Below, in pieces: positions 29,874 to 37,782 of a stretch of 64,000 bases of DNA; position 1 is the stretch's first letter, and each line of letters opens with the position of its first letter. The translations under genes were made by a program, and so were the position numbers. Source of the stretch: Nonomuraea montanisoli (GTDB taxonomy: Bacteria; Actinomycetota; Actinomycetes; Streptosporangiales; Streptosporangiaceae); NCBI RefSeq assembly GCF_013363975.1, contig NZ_JABWGN010000021.1:1-64000 (forward strand), read 5' to 3'. Under the pieces are notes generated by a model, which worked only from the letters and a program-made list of their open reading frames with translations, did not search any database and was not told where the DNA came from.

Positions 29874-31370
29874 ATGACTGTGACCCAGGAGAGCCCCCGC
29901 ACGTACGAGGTCCGCACGTACGGGTGCCAGATGAACGTGCACGACTCCGAACGGCTTTCGGGTTTGCTGGAGGACGCCGGATACGTGCGCGCGGCCGACG
30001 GCGAGAGCGCCGACGTGGTCGTCTTCAACACGTGCGCCGTGCGCGAGAACGCCGACAACCGCCTCTACGGCAACCTCGGCCATCTGCGTCCCGCCAAGGT
30101 CGGCAACCCGCGCATGCAGATCGCCGTGGGCGGCTGCCTGGCGCAGAAGGACCAGGGCGAGATCATCCGCAAGGCCCCCTGGGTCGACGTCGTGTTCGGC
30201 ACCCACAACATCGGCTCGCTGCCGGTGCTGCTGGAGCGGGCCCGCGTCGCCGGCGAGGCGCAGGTGGAGCTGAAGGAGTCGCTCGAGGTCTTCCCCTCGA
30301 CGCTGCCCACCAAGCGCGAGTCGGCCTACGCCGCCTGGGTGGCCATCTCCGTCGGCTGCAACAACACGTGCACGTTCTGCATCGTGCCGTCGCTGCGCGG
30401 CAAGGAGAAGGACCGGCGTCCCGGCGACGTCCTCGCCGAGGTCGAGACCCTGGTCGGGCAGGGCGTGCTGGAGGTCACGCTGCTCGGCCAGAACGTCAAC
30501 ACCTACGGCGTCGAGTTCGGCGACCGGCTGGCGTTCGGCAAGCTGCTGCGCGCCTGCGGCGGCGTCGGGGGGCTGGAGCGGGTCCGCTTCACCTCCCCGC
30601 ACCCGGCCGCGTTCACCGACGACGTGATCGCCGCCATGGCCGAGACGCCCAACGTCATGCACCAGCTCCACATGCCGCTCCAGTCGGGCTCCGACCGGAT
30701 CCTCAAGGCCATGCGCCGCTCCTACCGCGCCGAGCGCTACCTCGGGATCATCGAGCGGGTCCGCGCCGCCATGCCCGACGCGGCCATCTCCACCGACATC
30801 ATCGTCGGCTTCCCCGGCGAGACCGAGGAGGACTTCCAGGCCACCCTCGACGTCGTCCGGCAGAGCCGCTTCGCCAACGCCTTCACCTTCCAGTACTCCA
30901 TCCGCCCCGGCACCCCGGCGGCGACCATGGACGACCAGATCCCCAAGGAGGTCGTCCAGGAGCGCTACGAGCGGCTCGTCGCGCTGCAGGAGGAGATCTC
31001 CTGGGAGGAGAACAAGAAGCAGGTCGGCCGCACGCTGGAGGTGCTGGTCGCCGAGGGCGAGGGCCGCAAGGACGACGCCACCCGGCGGCTGTCCGGCCGC
31101 GCCCCCGACAACCGCCTGGTCCACTTCGCCGTCGGCGAGGAGACGCCGCGGCCCGGCGACATGGTGACCGTCGCGGTCACCTACGCGGCGCCGCACCACC
31201 TGGTGGCCGACGGCGCGGTCCTCGGGCTGCGCCGCACCCGGGCCGGCGACGCCTGGGAGGCCCGTCAGGGCGCCTCCGCCGAGGGCGCCAAGGGCGTCAT
31301 GCTGGGCATGCCGTCCATCGGCCGCCCGGCCGTCGCGCCCGCCGCGTCCGTGGGCGGCTGCCCGGCATGA
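29874..31370 (+). CDS. miaB: tRNA-2-methylthio-N6-dimethylallyladenosine synthase
   Basis: Protein of 498 aa. The N-terminal methylthiotransferase domain has its three cluster Cys in TYGCQMN, FNTCAVRE and GGCLAQ; the radical-SAM domain has CNNTCTFC at about 162-169; a TRAM domain (about 385-455) follows and binds tRNA. It adds the methylthio group to i6A37 of tRNAs reading UNN codons, using two [4Fe-4S] clusters and SAM; MiaA, further along this window, makes its substrate. The start is ATG 29874, with possible -10 hexamers TACCCT (29858) and TAGAAC (29863) close before it and no Shine-Dalgarno. Confidence 0.97.
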   Translation: MTVTQESPRTYEVRTYGCQMNVHDSERLSGLLEDAGYVRAADGESADVVVFNTCAVRENADNRLYGNLGHLRPAKVGNPRMQIAVGGCLAQKDQGEIIRKAPWVDVVFGTHNIGSLPVLLERARVAGEAQVELKESLEVFPSTLPTKRESAYAAWVAISVGCNNTCTFCIVPSLRGKEKDRRPGDVLAEVETLVGQGVLEVTLLGQNVNTYGVEFGDRLAFGKLLRACGGVGGLERVRFTSPHPAAFTDDVIAAMAETPNVMHQLHMPLQSGSDRILKAMRRSYRAERYLGIIERVRAAMPDAAISTDIIVGFPGETEEDFQATLDVVRQSRFANAFTFQYSIRPGTPAATMDDQIPKEVVQERYERLVALQEEISWEENKKQVGRTLEVLVAEGEGRKDDATRRLSGRAPDNRLVHFAVGEETPRPGDMVTVAVTYAAPHHLVADGAVLGLRRTRAGDAWEARQGASAEGAKGVMLGMPSIGRPAVAPAASVGGCPA

Positions 31371-31389
31371 GCCGGGTGGGCGTCGAGGA

Positions 31390-32172
31390 TCATCGGCCGC
31401 CGAGGAGGCGGTAGCAGTAGTCCCGGCGGACGTCGGGGAACGTCGCGCACGGGTCGGGAGCGGGAAGCCGGTCGGCGGTCGCGGTGTGTCCCGTGTCCGC
31501 CGGTTCCGGGCGGCGGCGCTCGGCGGGCTCGGGGTCCTGGCGGCGGCGTTCGGCGGGCTCGGGCGGCGCCACGCTCTCGTCCGCGACGTCCGGTACGGAG
31601 GTCGCGTGGGGGTGCGGGGGCGCGACCGGGACGGGAGACGGCGACGGGGCCACCCGCGCGGCGGGCGCCGGGTCGTCCGGCGCCTCCGGCATCGCGCTCT
31701 CCCGGGGCGTGTCCGTGACGGACGGCGCGGCCGCCTCCAGCGGTGGCGTGACCCACGGGGACATCACCGGAGGCAGCCCGAGCCTGGGCGGACGCCGCCT
31801 GTCGCCGCGCTGACGGGCCGGCGGGCTGACGCGTTCGAGCCACCTGTCCGGGCCGGGCGGGGCGGGGACGCCCACCGGCGCCGGAGCGGGCCCCGACGCG
31901 GGCCCCGGCGAGGTGCCCGACCAGTCGGCCGGCCACTCCCCGGGCCACTCCGCCCGTCCCTGCCGGCGGGCGCGAGGCGTCGCGGAAATGCTCGCGTCAC
32001 CGGTGAGCAGGTTTATCCGATCATTGTCCGGCGTGCTTTTCTGGGCGGTCCGCGGGGTGCCGACGAACGCCAGGACGACGCCCAATCCAGCGATCATGAG
32101 CACTCCGGCCACGCTCGCCGCCGGCGCCATGCGGTCCTGACTACCTGCGCGAATGCCCTTGAGGCGAGACAA
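31390..32172 (-). CDS. Proline-rich membrane-anchored hypothetical protein
   Basis: Protein of about 260 aa from TTG 32172, chosen because GGGGG lies 9 nt before it; longer starts lack a site. A short basic N-terminus is followed by one membrane helix (AASVAGVLMIAGLGVVLAFVG, split about residues 17-37), then a long Pro/Ala/Arg-rich, mostly unstructured outer part. The C-terminus has two Cys (CATFPDVRRDYCYRLLGGR region) that could form a disulphide. There are Arg/Pro/Glu repeats (PAERRRxDPEPAERRR). I do not recognise a family. It is divergent from another membrane protein with repeats. Confidence 0.6.
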   Translation of the reverse strand: MSRLKGIRAGSQDRMAPAASVAGVLMIAGLGVVLAFVGTPRTAQKSTPDNDRINLLTGDASISATPRARRQGRAEWPGEWPADWSGTSPGPASGPAPAPVGVPAPPGPDRWLERVSPPARQRGDRRRPPRLGLPPVMSPWVTPPLEAAAPSVTDTPRESAMPEAPDDPAPAARVAPSPSPVPVAPPHPHATSVPDVADESVAPPEPAERRRQDPEPAERRRPEPADTGHTATADRLPAPDPCATFPDVRRDYCYRLLGGR

Positions 32173-32305
32173 GTCGTGATTCCCCCGTGATTGGTGATGT
32201 GTCGCGTGAACGGTGGGCGAGCATTCCACTGATGCGGCTAGTGTGGTCCATCACCCGCGGAAGCCGGCGAGCTTTCCCGATACGACCGCAGGGAGTTGTG
32301 CCACG

Positions 32306-32956
32306 ATGCAAGATCCGAACGAGCCGGATCGCCAGGAGATCCTGACAGGACCGGGCGATGATCCCAGGCCCGCTCGTACCAGCCCCAAGAGCCGCAAGAC
32401 CATCCTCATCGCCGCGTCGGCGCTCGTGGCGGTGCTCGCCGCGGGCGGCGTCGGGTTCGTCCTGGCGGGAGGCGGCATCCCGGGCGCCCAGCAGAACGGG
32501 ACCGCCCAGCGGAACGGGACCGCCCAGCAGAACGGGACCGCCCAGCGGAACGGGACCGCCCAGCAGAACGGCGACGTCCGGCAGGGCGGAACCGTCCAGC
32601 GGGGCGGGACGGTCGAGCAGGGCGGCGGCGACCGGCAGGGCTCCCCGGAGGCGGACGACGGGCTGGCGGACGACGAGGAGGCCGCCATGGGCGACGCCGT
32701 CACCGACGACCCCGCCGCCGACGGCACGGCCGACACCGGCAGCGACTCCGGCATCGCGAAGGGCCCCTCCGACCCGGGCACGACCACGCGGTCCGACACG
32801 GGCTCGGCGGGCAAGGACAGCACGACCGGCACGGCGAAGAAGCCCACGGCCTCGCCCGCCAAGCCGCCGCGGGACCAGCAGGCCGACCCCTCCGACGGCG
32901 CCGCCGACGGCCCGGCCGGTCAGGTCGCGGGCCAGTGCTCCAGGAGCGGCTGCTGA
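32306..32956 (+). CDS. Membrane-anchored hypothetical protein with Asn-Gly-Thr-Ala-Gln repeats
   Basis: Protein of 216 aa. The cytoplasmic N-terminus is about 30 residues, one membrane helix follows (about 33-57), and then an extracytoplasmic Gly/Gln/Thr/Asp-rich region. Residues about 62-109 are eight hexapeptide units (AQQNGT / AQRNGT, then degenerating), encoded by 18-bp repeats. The end carries two Cys (QCSRSGC). ATG 32306 has GGGAG about 9 nt before it. Its shape, a helix plus disordered outer tail, resembles the divergent neighbour; both may be cell-envelope proteins. Function unknown. Confidence 0.65.
   Translation: MQDPNEPDRQEILTGPGDDPRPARTSPKSRKTILIAASALVAVLAAGGVGFVLAGGGIPGAQQNGTAQRNGTAQQNGTAQRNGTAQQNGDVRQGGTVQRGGTVEQGGGDRQGSPEADDGLADDEEAAMGDAVTDDPAADGTADTGSDSGIAKGPSDPGTTTRSDTGSAGKDSTTGTAKKPTASPAKPPRDQQADPSDGAADGPAGQVAGQCSRSGC
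32489..32632. repeat. 18-bp tandem repeats in the membrane protein gene
   Basis: Eight 18-base units. The first four alternate exactly between CAGCAGAACGGGACCGCC and CAGCGGAACGGGACCGCC, the last four are increasingly diverged, which suggests recent duplication of a 36-base pair unit. Confidence 0.9.
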
Positions 32957-33033
32957 GGCGTACCGAAGTGGCTCGTCCCTTCAAGTGTCCAGTGGACCTG
33001 GGACCAGGAGCACCGCGCGCCTAGGGTCGCGGC

Positions 33034-33903
33034 ATGAGTCGCGGTACGAGGAAAGACGAGCAGCCCGGCGGCCCGGCGGCGACCGGCGAGACGCCCCCCG
33101 CGGCGACTGGCCAGGCGCCCCCGGCGGACTCCCCGGCGGCGGGCTCCCCGGAAGCGGCCGCCGGCTTGCTGCGGCGGCTGCACGTGCCGGGCGCCCCCCT
33201 GGTCCTGCCGAACGCCTGGGACGCCGCCTCGGCGCGCGCCGTGGTGGAGGAGGGGTTCCCCGTGGTGGCCACGGGCAGCGCGGCGGTGGCGCCGGTCCTC
33301 GGGTACGAGGACGGTGAACGGACGCCCGCCGCCGAGATGATGGCCGCGATCGGCCGCATCGCCAGGGCCGTCCCGGTGCCGGTCACCGCCGACGTCGAAC
33401 GCGGCTACGGCCTCGACCCCGCCGAGCTGGCCGAGCGGCTGCTGGCGGCCGGAGCCGTCGGATGCAACCTGGAGGACTCCGACCCGCGTACCGGCGAGCT
33501 CGTCGACCCGGAGCGGCAGGCGGAGTTCCTGGCCCGGCTCCGGGCCGCCGCCGGGCCCCGGCTGGTGATCAACGCCCGCGTGGACACGTACCTCGGCGGC
33601 GACGGCAGCCGCGCGGCGGCCGTGGAGCGGGCGCGGCGCTACCTGGACGCGGGCGCCGACTGCGTCTACCCGATCGGGGCGGACGGTGAGAAGGAGATCG
33701 AGCGCCTGGTCGTGGAGATCGGGGCGCCGGTGAACGTCCTCTTCCGGCCGGGGACCCCCTCGACGGCCAGGCTGGCGGAGCTGGGGGTGGCCCGGATCAG
33801 CTTCGGCCACGGCCTCCATCAGGCGGTCCACGCCCACACCAGGCGCCTCCTCCAGGCCATCGCCGCCGGGCGCGACCCCTACGCGCGCGGCTACTCCGCG
33901 TAG
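33034..33903 (+). CDS. Isocitrate lyase/PEP mutase superfamily protein
   Basis: Protein of 289 aa. A Pro/Ala-rich N-terminus of about 45 residues precedes an (alpha/beta)8-barrel: LVLPNAWDAASARAV, VVATGSAAVAPVLGYEDGE, VTADVERGYG (metal-site Asp), VGCNLEDSD, LVINARVDTYL. It lacks the KKCGH catalytic loop of true isocitrate lyases, so it belongs to the PEP mutase/oxaloacetate-hydrolase-like branch. The substrate is unknown. A -10-like TAGGGT ends 6 nt before the ATG, suggesting a leaderless message. Its 3' end overlaps the convergent VOC gene by 13 bp. Confidence 0.85.
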   Translation: MSRGTRKDEQPGGPAATGETPPAATGQAPPADSPAAGSPEAAAGLLRRLHVPGAPLVLPNAWDAASARAVVEEGFPVVATGSAAVAPVLGYEDGERTPAAEMMAAIGRIARAVPVPVTADVERGYGLDPAELAERLLAAGAVGCNLEDSDPRTGELVDPERQAEFLARLRAAAGPRLVINARVDTYLGGDGSRAAAVERARRYLDAGADCVYPIGADGEKEIERLVVEIGAPVNVLFRPGTPSTARLAELGVARISFGHGLHQAVHAHTRRLLQAIAAGRDPYARGYSA

Positions 33904-34304
33904 GGCTGGTCCTCCCCCTGGGCGCTGTAGCCGAGGCTCCAGACGTAGCCGTCCAGGTCGGCGAAGGAACCGCCGTATCCGCCCCACGGCAGGGGACCGG
34001 CGGGCTTGAGGATCGTGGCGCCGGCCTTCTCGGCCTCCGCGATGATCTCGTCGACCCGCGCCTCGCTGCGGACCACGTAGGTGAGGACCAGCCCGCTGAA
34101 ACCGCTGCCCTCCGGGCTCGTGCCCACCTGGTCGGCCAGCCCCTCGCGGCCGTAGAAGCCGACGGGCGAGCCGCCGTCCGGCTCGAAGAACACCGAGATG
34201 CCGTAATCGTGCTGGACCTTCCAGCCGAGACCCTCGGTGTAGAACCGCTTGGACGCCTCCATGTCCCGGACGCCGAGGAGGATCGAGCTGACGTGCGCCT
34301 TCAT
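33891..34304 (-). CDS. VOC family protein
   Basis: Protein of 137 aa. Two VOC half-modules are visible: SSILLGVRDMEASKRFYTEGLGW and, after a linker, FSGLVLTYVVRSEARVDEII with the family ending GGSFADLDGYVWSLGY. The His ligands of glyoxalase I are not all present, so the protein may bind a ligand without metal catalysis. ATG 34304 has AAGGAG 7 nt upstream; an out-of-frame ATG ACA TGA at 34309 overlaps it. Confidence 0.85.
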   Translation of the reverse strand: MKAHVSSILLGVRDMEASKRFYTEGLGWKVQHDYGISVFFEPDGGSPVGFYGREGLADQVGTSPEGSGFSGLVLTYVVRSEARVDEIIAEAEKAGATILKPAGPLPWGGYGGSFADLDGYVWSLGYSAQGEDQPYAE

Positions 34305-34497
34305 GTCATGTCTCCTTCGTTCCACGAGTGAGTGCTGTCGCACATGAGCGTCACGCTACGGGGGCCCGGCGGCCGTCGCTTCTTCGATCCTGATCGGTTC
34401 GGCGAGCCCGGCGCCCCGGCCTCGTGACCGATCGAGGCGGCCGGGGGCGGGCGCCTCGTTGCTCGTGGACAGCGCCGGGTGGGCATACGCTGACCGT

Positions 34498-35178
34498 GTG
34501 CTTGTCGCCGCGGCGGTCTGCCCGCATCCGCCCCTGATGGTCCCCGAGCTGGCCGGTGCGGCCGCCCACGAGCTGGACGGCCTGCGCGCGGCCTGCCGCG
34601 ACGCGCTCGCCGAGCTCGACGCCGCCGCCCCGGACCGGCTCGTCGTGGTGGGGGGCGCCGAGTCCGCGGGCTCGTACGGCGGCGGGGCGGCGGGCACCCT
34701 GCGCCCGTGGGGCGTGGACGTGGTCGTCGGCGAGGGCGAGCCGGTGCTGCCGCTGTCGCTGACCATCGGCCGCCGGCTGCTGGGGGAGCGGCCGGTGGAC
34801 GGGTTCGAGGCCGTGGCGTTCGACGCGGAGCCGGCCGGCTGCCTGGCGCTGGGGGAGTCGCTGGCGCGGGACGGCCGGGTGGCGTTGCTGGTCATGGCCG
34901 ACGGCTCCGCCCGGCTGACCGCGAAGTCGCCGGGCTACCACCACCCGGACGCCGAGGCGTACCACCGGACGCTCGTGCGGGCGGTGGCCGACGCCGACGC
35001 GGCGGCGCTCGCGGGGCTCGACCCGGAGCGGGCGGAGGAGCTGTGGGTGGCCGGGCGCGCGGCCCTGCAGGTCCTCGCGGGCGCCGCGGGCCGGGGCGGC
35101 CCGGGGGCGCTCAAGGGACGGCTGCTGGCCGACGTCGCCCCCTACGGCGTCGGCTACTTCGTGGCCGCCTGGAGCTGA
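34498..35178 (+). CDS. Class III extradiol dioxygenase-like (LigB) protein
   Basis: Protein of 226 aa. The N-terminal VAAAVCPHPPLMVPEL has the metal-ligand-like His of class III extradiol dioxygenases, followed by DRLVVVGGAESAGSYG and, later, KSPGYHHPDAEAYHRTLVRA. Genes of this type are a regular neighbour of miaB, miaA and dapF in actinobacteria. Dioxygenase activity is inferred from fold only. The start is GTG 34498, 6 nt after a -10-like TACGCT (34486-34491), with no Shine-Dalgarno. Confidence 0.82.
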   Translation: MLVAAAVCPHPPLMVPELAGAAAHELDGLRAACRDALAELDAAAPDRLVVVGGAESAGSYGGGAAGTLRPWGVDVVVGEGEPVLPLSLTIGRRLLGERPVDGFEAVAFDAEPAGCLALGESLARDGRVALLVMADGSARLTAKSPGYHHPDAEAYHRTLVRAVADADAAALAGLDPERAEELWVAGRAALQVLAGAAGRGGPGALKGRLLADVAPYGVGYFVAAWS

Positions 35179-35224
35179 TCCCGCCGCGTCCGCGCCCGCG
35201 TACGCGTGGCGCTAGGTTGGTGCG

Positions 35225-35578
35225 ATGCCGCTCGTCGAGATCACCTACGCCCCGCACGTCGCCGAGTCCACGCTGCGCGAGCTCGCCTCGGCGCTGCCCC
35301 ACCTGGTCTCCAAGGCCGTGGAGTGCCCCGAGGAGCCCTACGACGGCGACCTGCAGCCGGGGGACGTGGACCTGCGGTTCCGGCCGTACGGCCCGCTGGA
35401 CCGCGGCGGCCTGGACGTCGTGATCGAGGTGCGGTCGAAGTGGTTCGAGAGCCGGGCCGCCAACCGTCAGGAACGCGTGGACCTGCTGCACGAGGGCATC
35501 GCCGGCGCGACCGGGCTGGACGACTTCGGCGTCTACCTCGCGCTTCCCGTGGCCGCCTGGTCGCAGGGCGAGGACTGA
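35225..35578 (+). CDS. Hypothetical protein, possibly tautomerase-like
   Basis: Protein of 117 aa beginning MPLVEITYAPHVAE, so after Met removal it has the N-terminal Pro typical of tautomerase-superfamily enzymes. The middle has FRPYGPLDRGGLDVVIEVRSKWFESRAANRQERVDLL, reminiscent of the second beta-alpha-beta unit of that fold. Catalysis is not demonstrated. A TAGGTT lies 6 nt before the ATG, consistent with a leaderless message. It could be cotranscribed with the upstream LigB-like gene only if this promoter is weak; the gap is 46 bp. Confidence 0.65.
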   Translation: MPLVEITYAPHVAESTLRELASALPHLVSKAVECPEEPYDGDLQPGDVDLRFRPYGPLDRGGLDVVIEVRSKWFESRAANRQERVDLLHEGIAGATGLDDFGVYLALPVAAWSQGED

Positions 35579-35590
35579 CCGGACCCGCCG

Positions 35591-36505
35591 TCAGCCCAGG
35601 GTCAGGTGCCGGGGACGGCTCGGGACGGGAACGGTCGTCAGGTCGCGGGCCACCACCACGTCGCCGTCGTAGTGGCGGCGCGCCTGGGCCAGGAAGGCGG
35701 GCTCGTCGGCGAAGCCGTAGCGCTCCGAGAAGTGCGTCAGGACGAGGCGGCGGGCGCCGGCGCGGGCGGCGACGAGGCCGGCCTGCTCGGCGGTGAGGTG
35801 CCCGTACTCGTGCGCCAGGGCCTCCTCGGACGACAGGAACGTGGACTCGATGACGAGCAGGTCGGTGCGGTCGGCCAGCTCGAAGACCGCATCGCAGAGG
35901 CGGGTGTCCATGATGAAGGCGAAGCTCTGGCCGGGCCGCGGGACGCTGCACTGGTCGAGGGTGACGCCCCTGACCGACCCGGTGCGCTGGAGCTCGCCGA
36001 TCTCCGCGCCGCCGATGCCGTGGGCGGCCAGCCGGTCGGGGAGCATGCGGCGGCCGGCCGGCTCCTGGAGGCGGTAGCCGTACGACTCGACCGGGTGCGA
36101 CAGGCGGCGGGCGGAGAGCTGTCCGAGGACCGCGTGGTCGCCGCCGAGGGGGTGCTCGCCGATGACGTCCGTGTCGGCGAAGGCCGCGGCGTGGCGCAGG
36201 CGCTGCCAGTAGGTCAGGCCGGAGGCGGGGAACACGGCGCGCACCGGGTGACGCACCTTGTCGCGCGCGATGCGCTGCACGACGCCGGGGACGCCGAGGC
36301 AGTGGTCGCCGTGGAAGTGCGTCACGCACAGCCAGTGCACGTCGTTGGCGCTCAGCCCGGCGTACGCCATCTGCCGCTGCGTGCCCTCGCCGGGGTCGAA
36401 CAGGAACCCCTGGCCGTCCCAGCGCAGGAAGTAGCCGTTGTGGTTGCGGTGCCGGGTGGGGACGGCGCTGGAGGTGCCCAGCACCACCAGCTCACGCGAC
36501 GACAT
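35591..36505 (-). CDS. rnz: Ribonuclease Z
   Basis: Protein of 304 aa, beginning MSSRELVVLGTSSAVPTRHRNHNGY. The metallo-beta-lactamase motif HFHGDHCLG is present, with other ligands in LSHPVESYGY, FIMDTRLCDA and LTHFSERY. It is an endonuclease that trims tRNA 3' ends. The start at 36505 removes a 20-residue Gly-rich open extension. It sits convergent with the tautomerase-like gene (12 bp apart) and divergent from ogt. Confidence 0.93.
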   Translation of the reverse strand: MSSRELVVLGTSSAVPTRHRNHNGYFLRWDGQGFLFDPGEGTQRQMAYAGLSANDVHWLCVTHFHGDHCLGVPGVVQRIARDKVRHPVRAVFPASGLTYWQRLRHAAAFADTDVIGEHPLGGDHAVLGQLSARRLSHPVESYGYRLQEPAGRRMLPDRLAAHGIGGAEIGELQRTGSVRGVTLDQCSVPRPGQSFAFIMDTRLCDAVFELADRTDLLVIESTFLSSEEALAHEYGHLTAEQAGLVAARAGARRLVLTHFSERYGFADEPAFLAQARRHYDGDVVVARDLTTVPVPSRPRHLTLG

Positions 36506-36676
36506 GACGGGCCCGGCGGCGGAGTTCCATCCCCGGATCGTACGACCTCCCCCGCCGGCCCTCATCCGCTTATCCTTCGTCGGCGCTCCGCCTCGAAGGC
36601 CGGGATGATCCCCGCATCCCGCGCGGGCCGATCGGTGTTCACTCTTCGAAAGGATTTTCCAGCCGTAGGAGTTACG

Positions 36677-36730
36677 GTGACAGAGAGGCGCCGCGCGGGC
36701 GGCGCCGCACGAGCTGACGCGAGGACATGA
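36677..36730 (+). CDS. Possible 17-codon Arg-rich leader ORF of ogt
   Basis: GTG 36677 is preceded by AGGAG at optimal distance. It opens a 17-residue frame (VTERRRAGGAARADART) whose TGA (36728-36730) overlaps both candidate ATGs of ogt (36727 and 36730). It could couple ogt translation to ribosome progress. Six of 17 residues are Arg, reminiscent of attenuator peptides, but no alternative RNA hairpin was worked out. Confidence 0.45.
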   Translation: MTERRRAGGAARADART

Positions 36731-37248
36731 TGACCACAGTGGCGTTCGCCGAGGTGCAGAGCCCGGTGGGGACGCTGGTGCCCGCCGTCACCGAGGAGGG
36801 GCTCGTCGCCCTCGGCTGGGGCGGCATGGTGGTGGCGCGCGAGCGCCTCGGGCCGGGCATCACCGAGGTGCGCGACCCGGATCGTACGGCCCAGGTGGTC
36901 GCCGAGCTGGAGGCGTACTTCGCCGGCGAGCTGCGGGCGTTCGAGACGCCGGTCGACTGGCGGCTGACGTCGGGCTCGCGCCGCGTGGTGCTCCAGGCGC
37001 TCCACCGGGTGCCGTACGGCAGCGCGGTGACGTACGGGGAGCTGGCCGCGCGCAGCGGATCGGCCGTGCCGGCCCGCGGGATCGGCTCCATCATGGGCTC
37101 CAACCCGATCCCGATCGTGGTGCCCTGCCACCGCGTGATCGCGGGCAACGGGCTCGGCGGGTTCAGCGGCGGCGAGGGCGTGGAGACCAAGCGCTGGCTG
37201 CTGACCCACGAGGGCTATCTGCAGCCGACCCTGCTCGACCTCTTCTAA
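36727..37248 (+). CDS. ogt: Methylated-DNA-protein-cysteine S-methyltransferase
   Basis: Protein of 173 aa. The C-terminal domain has the PCHRV active site at about 132-136 (acceptor Cys), preceded by the helix-turn-helix VPYGSAVTYGELAARSG and GSIMGSNP. The N-terminal half is a ribonuclease-like fold. It directly repairs O6-alkylguanine in a suicide reaction. Two adjacent ATGs are possible; GAGGA precedes both. The upstream 17-codon ORF overlaps the start. No SOS or PafBC motif was seen here. Confidence 0.94.
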   Translation: MMTTVAFAEVQSPVGTLVPAVTEEGLVALGWGGMVVARERLGPGITEVRDPDRTAQVVAELEAYFAGELRAFETPVDWRLTSGSRRVVLQALHRVPYGSAVTYGELAARSGSAVPARGIGSIMGSNPIPIVVPCHRVIAGNGLGGFSGGEGVETKRWLLTHEGYLQPTLLDLF

Positions 37249-37301
37249 GCGCTCTTCTGAGCGCCTCCCCGCCGCCGCCCGCGGTGGCCTCGCGTGGGGC
37301 G

Positions 37302-37694
37302 TCAGCCCTCGGTGCCCTCCGTCTGGCCGCCGTCGTCGCCGTCGTGCTCCGCGCTCTCACGGGCGGCGCCGCCCACGGCTCCTCCGGCGGCGGCGCCGGT
37401 CGCGCCGCCCATGGCCCCGGCGGCGCCGGCCAGCCCGCCGGTCGTCTCGTCGCCCATGTCCTGGCCCGTGCCCTGGCCGCTACGGCCGGCGCCGGTCTCC
37501 GATCCCGGCGCGCCCGATGTCGGCTCCGATGTCGGCGCTTCCGAACCGGTCGCGTCCGAGACGCGGTCACGCAGGCGGTCCAGCAGGTCCTCGTGCTCCG
37601 CGGCCGGCCGCTCGGCCTCCCCGGCCTGGCCGGGCACGTGATGGTGCTTGCCGTGGGCGGTGAACATGTCCTTGATCTTCTCGAGAATGGACAT
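37302..37694 (-). CDS. Small hydrophilic hypothetical protein
   Basis: Protein of 130 aa starting MSILEKIKDMFTAHGKHHH. A short amphipathic helix and His-rich segment are followed by Glu/Asp/Ala linkers and a Gly/Ala-rich stretch (GGLAGAAGAMGGATGAAAGGAVGGAA). The N-terminus is reminiscent of the small Rv0909/MT0933-type antitoxin-like proteins, but no toxin gene is next to it. GGGG lies 6 nt before the ATG. Convergent with ogt, divergent from miaA. Confidence 0.6.
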   Translation of the reverse strand: MSILEKIKDMFTAHGKHHHVPGQAGEAERPAAEHEDLLDRLRDRVSDATGSEAPTSEPTSGAPGSETGAGRSGQGTGQDMGDETTGGLAGAAGAMGGATGAAAGGAVGGAARESAEHDGDDGGQTEGTEG

Positions 37695-37782
37695 CTGATC
37701 CCCCGATCAGTGATCCCCCGGACGGCTCCACGAGGGGTGCCGTCTGTCACCCCATACCCCGACAGTTGACACACTTATCGGT

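Noticed and set aside
33034..33903. True isocitrate lyase
   Set aside because: The KKCGH catalytic loop is absent and the protein is only 289 aa, so it is placed in the broader PEP mutase superfamily.
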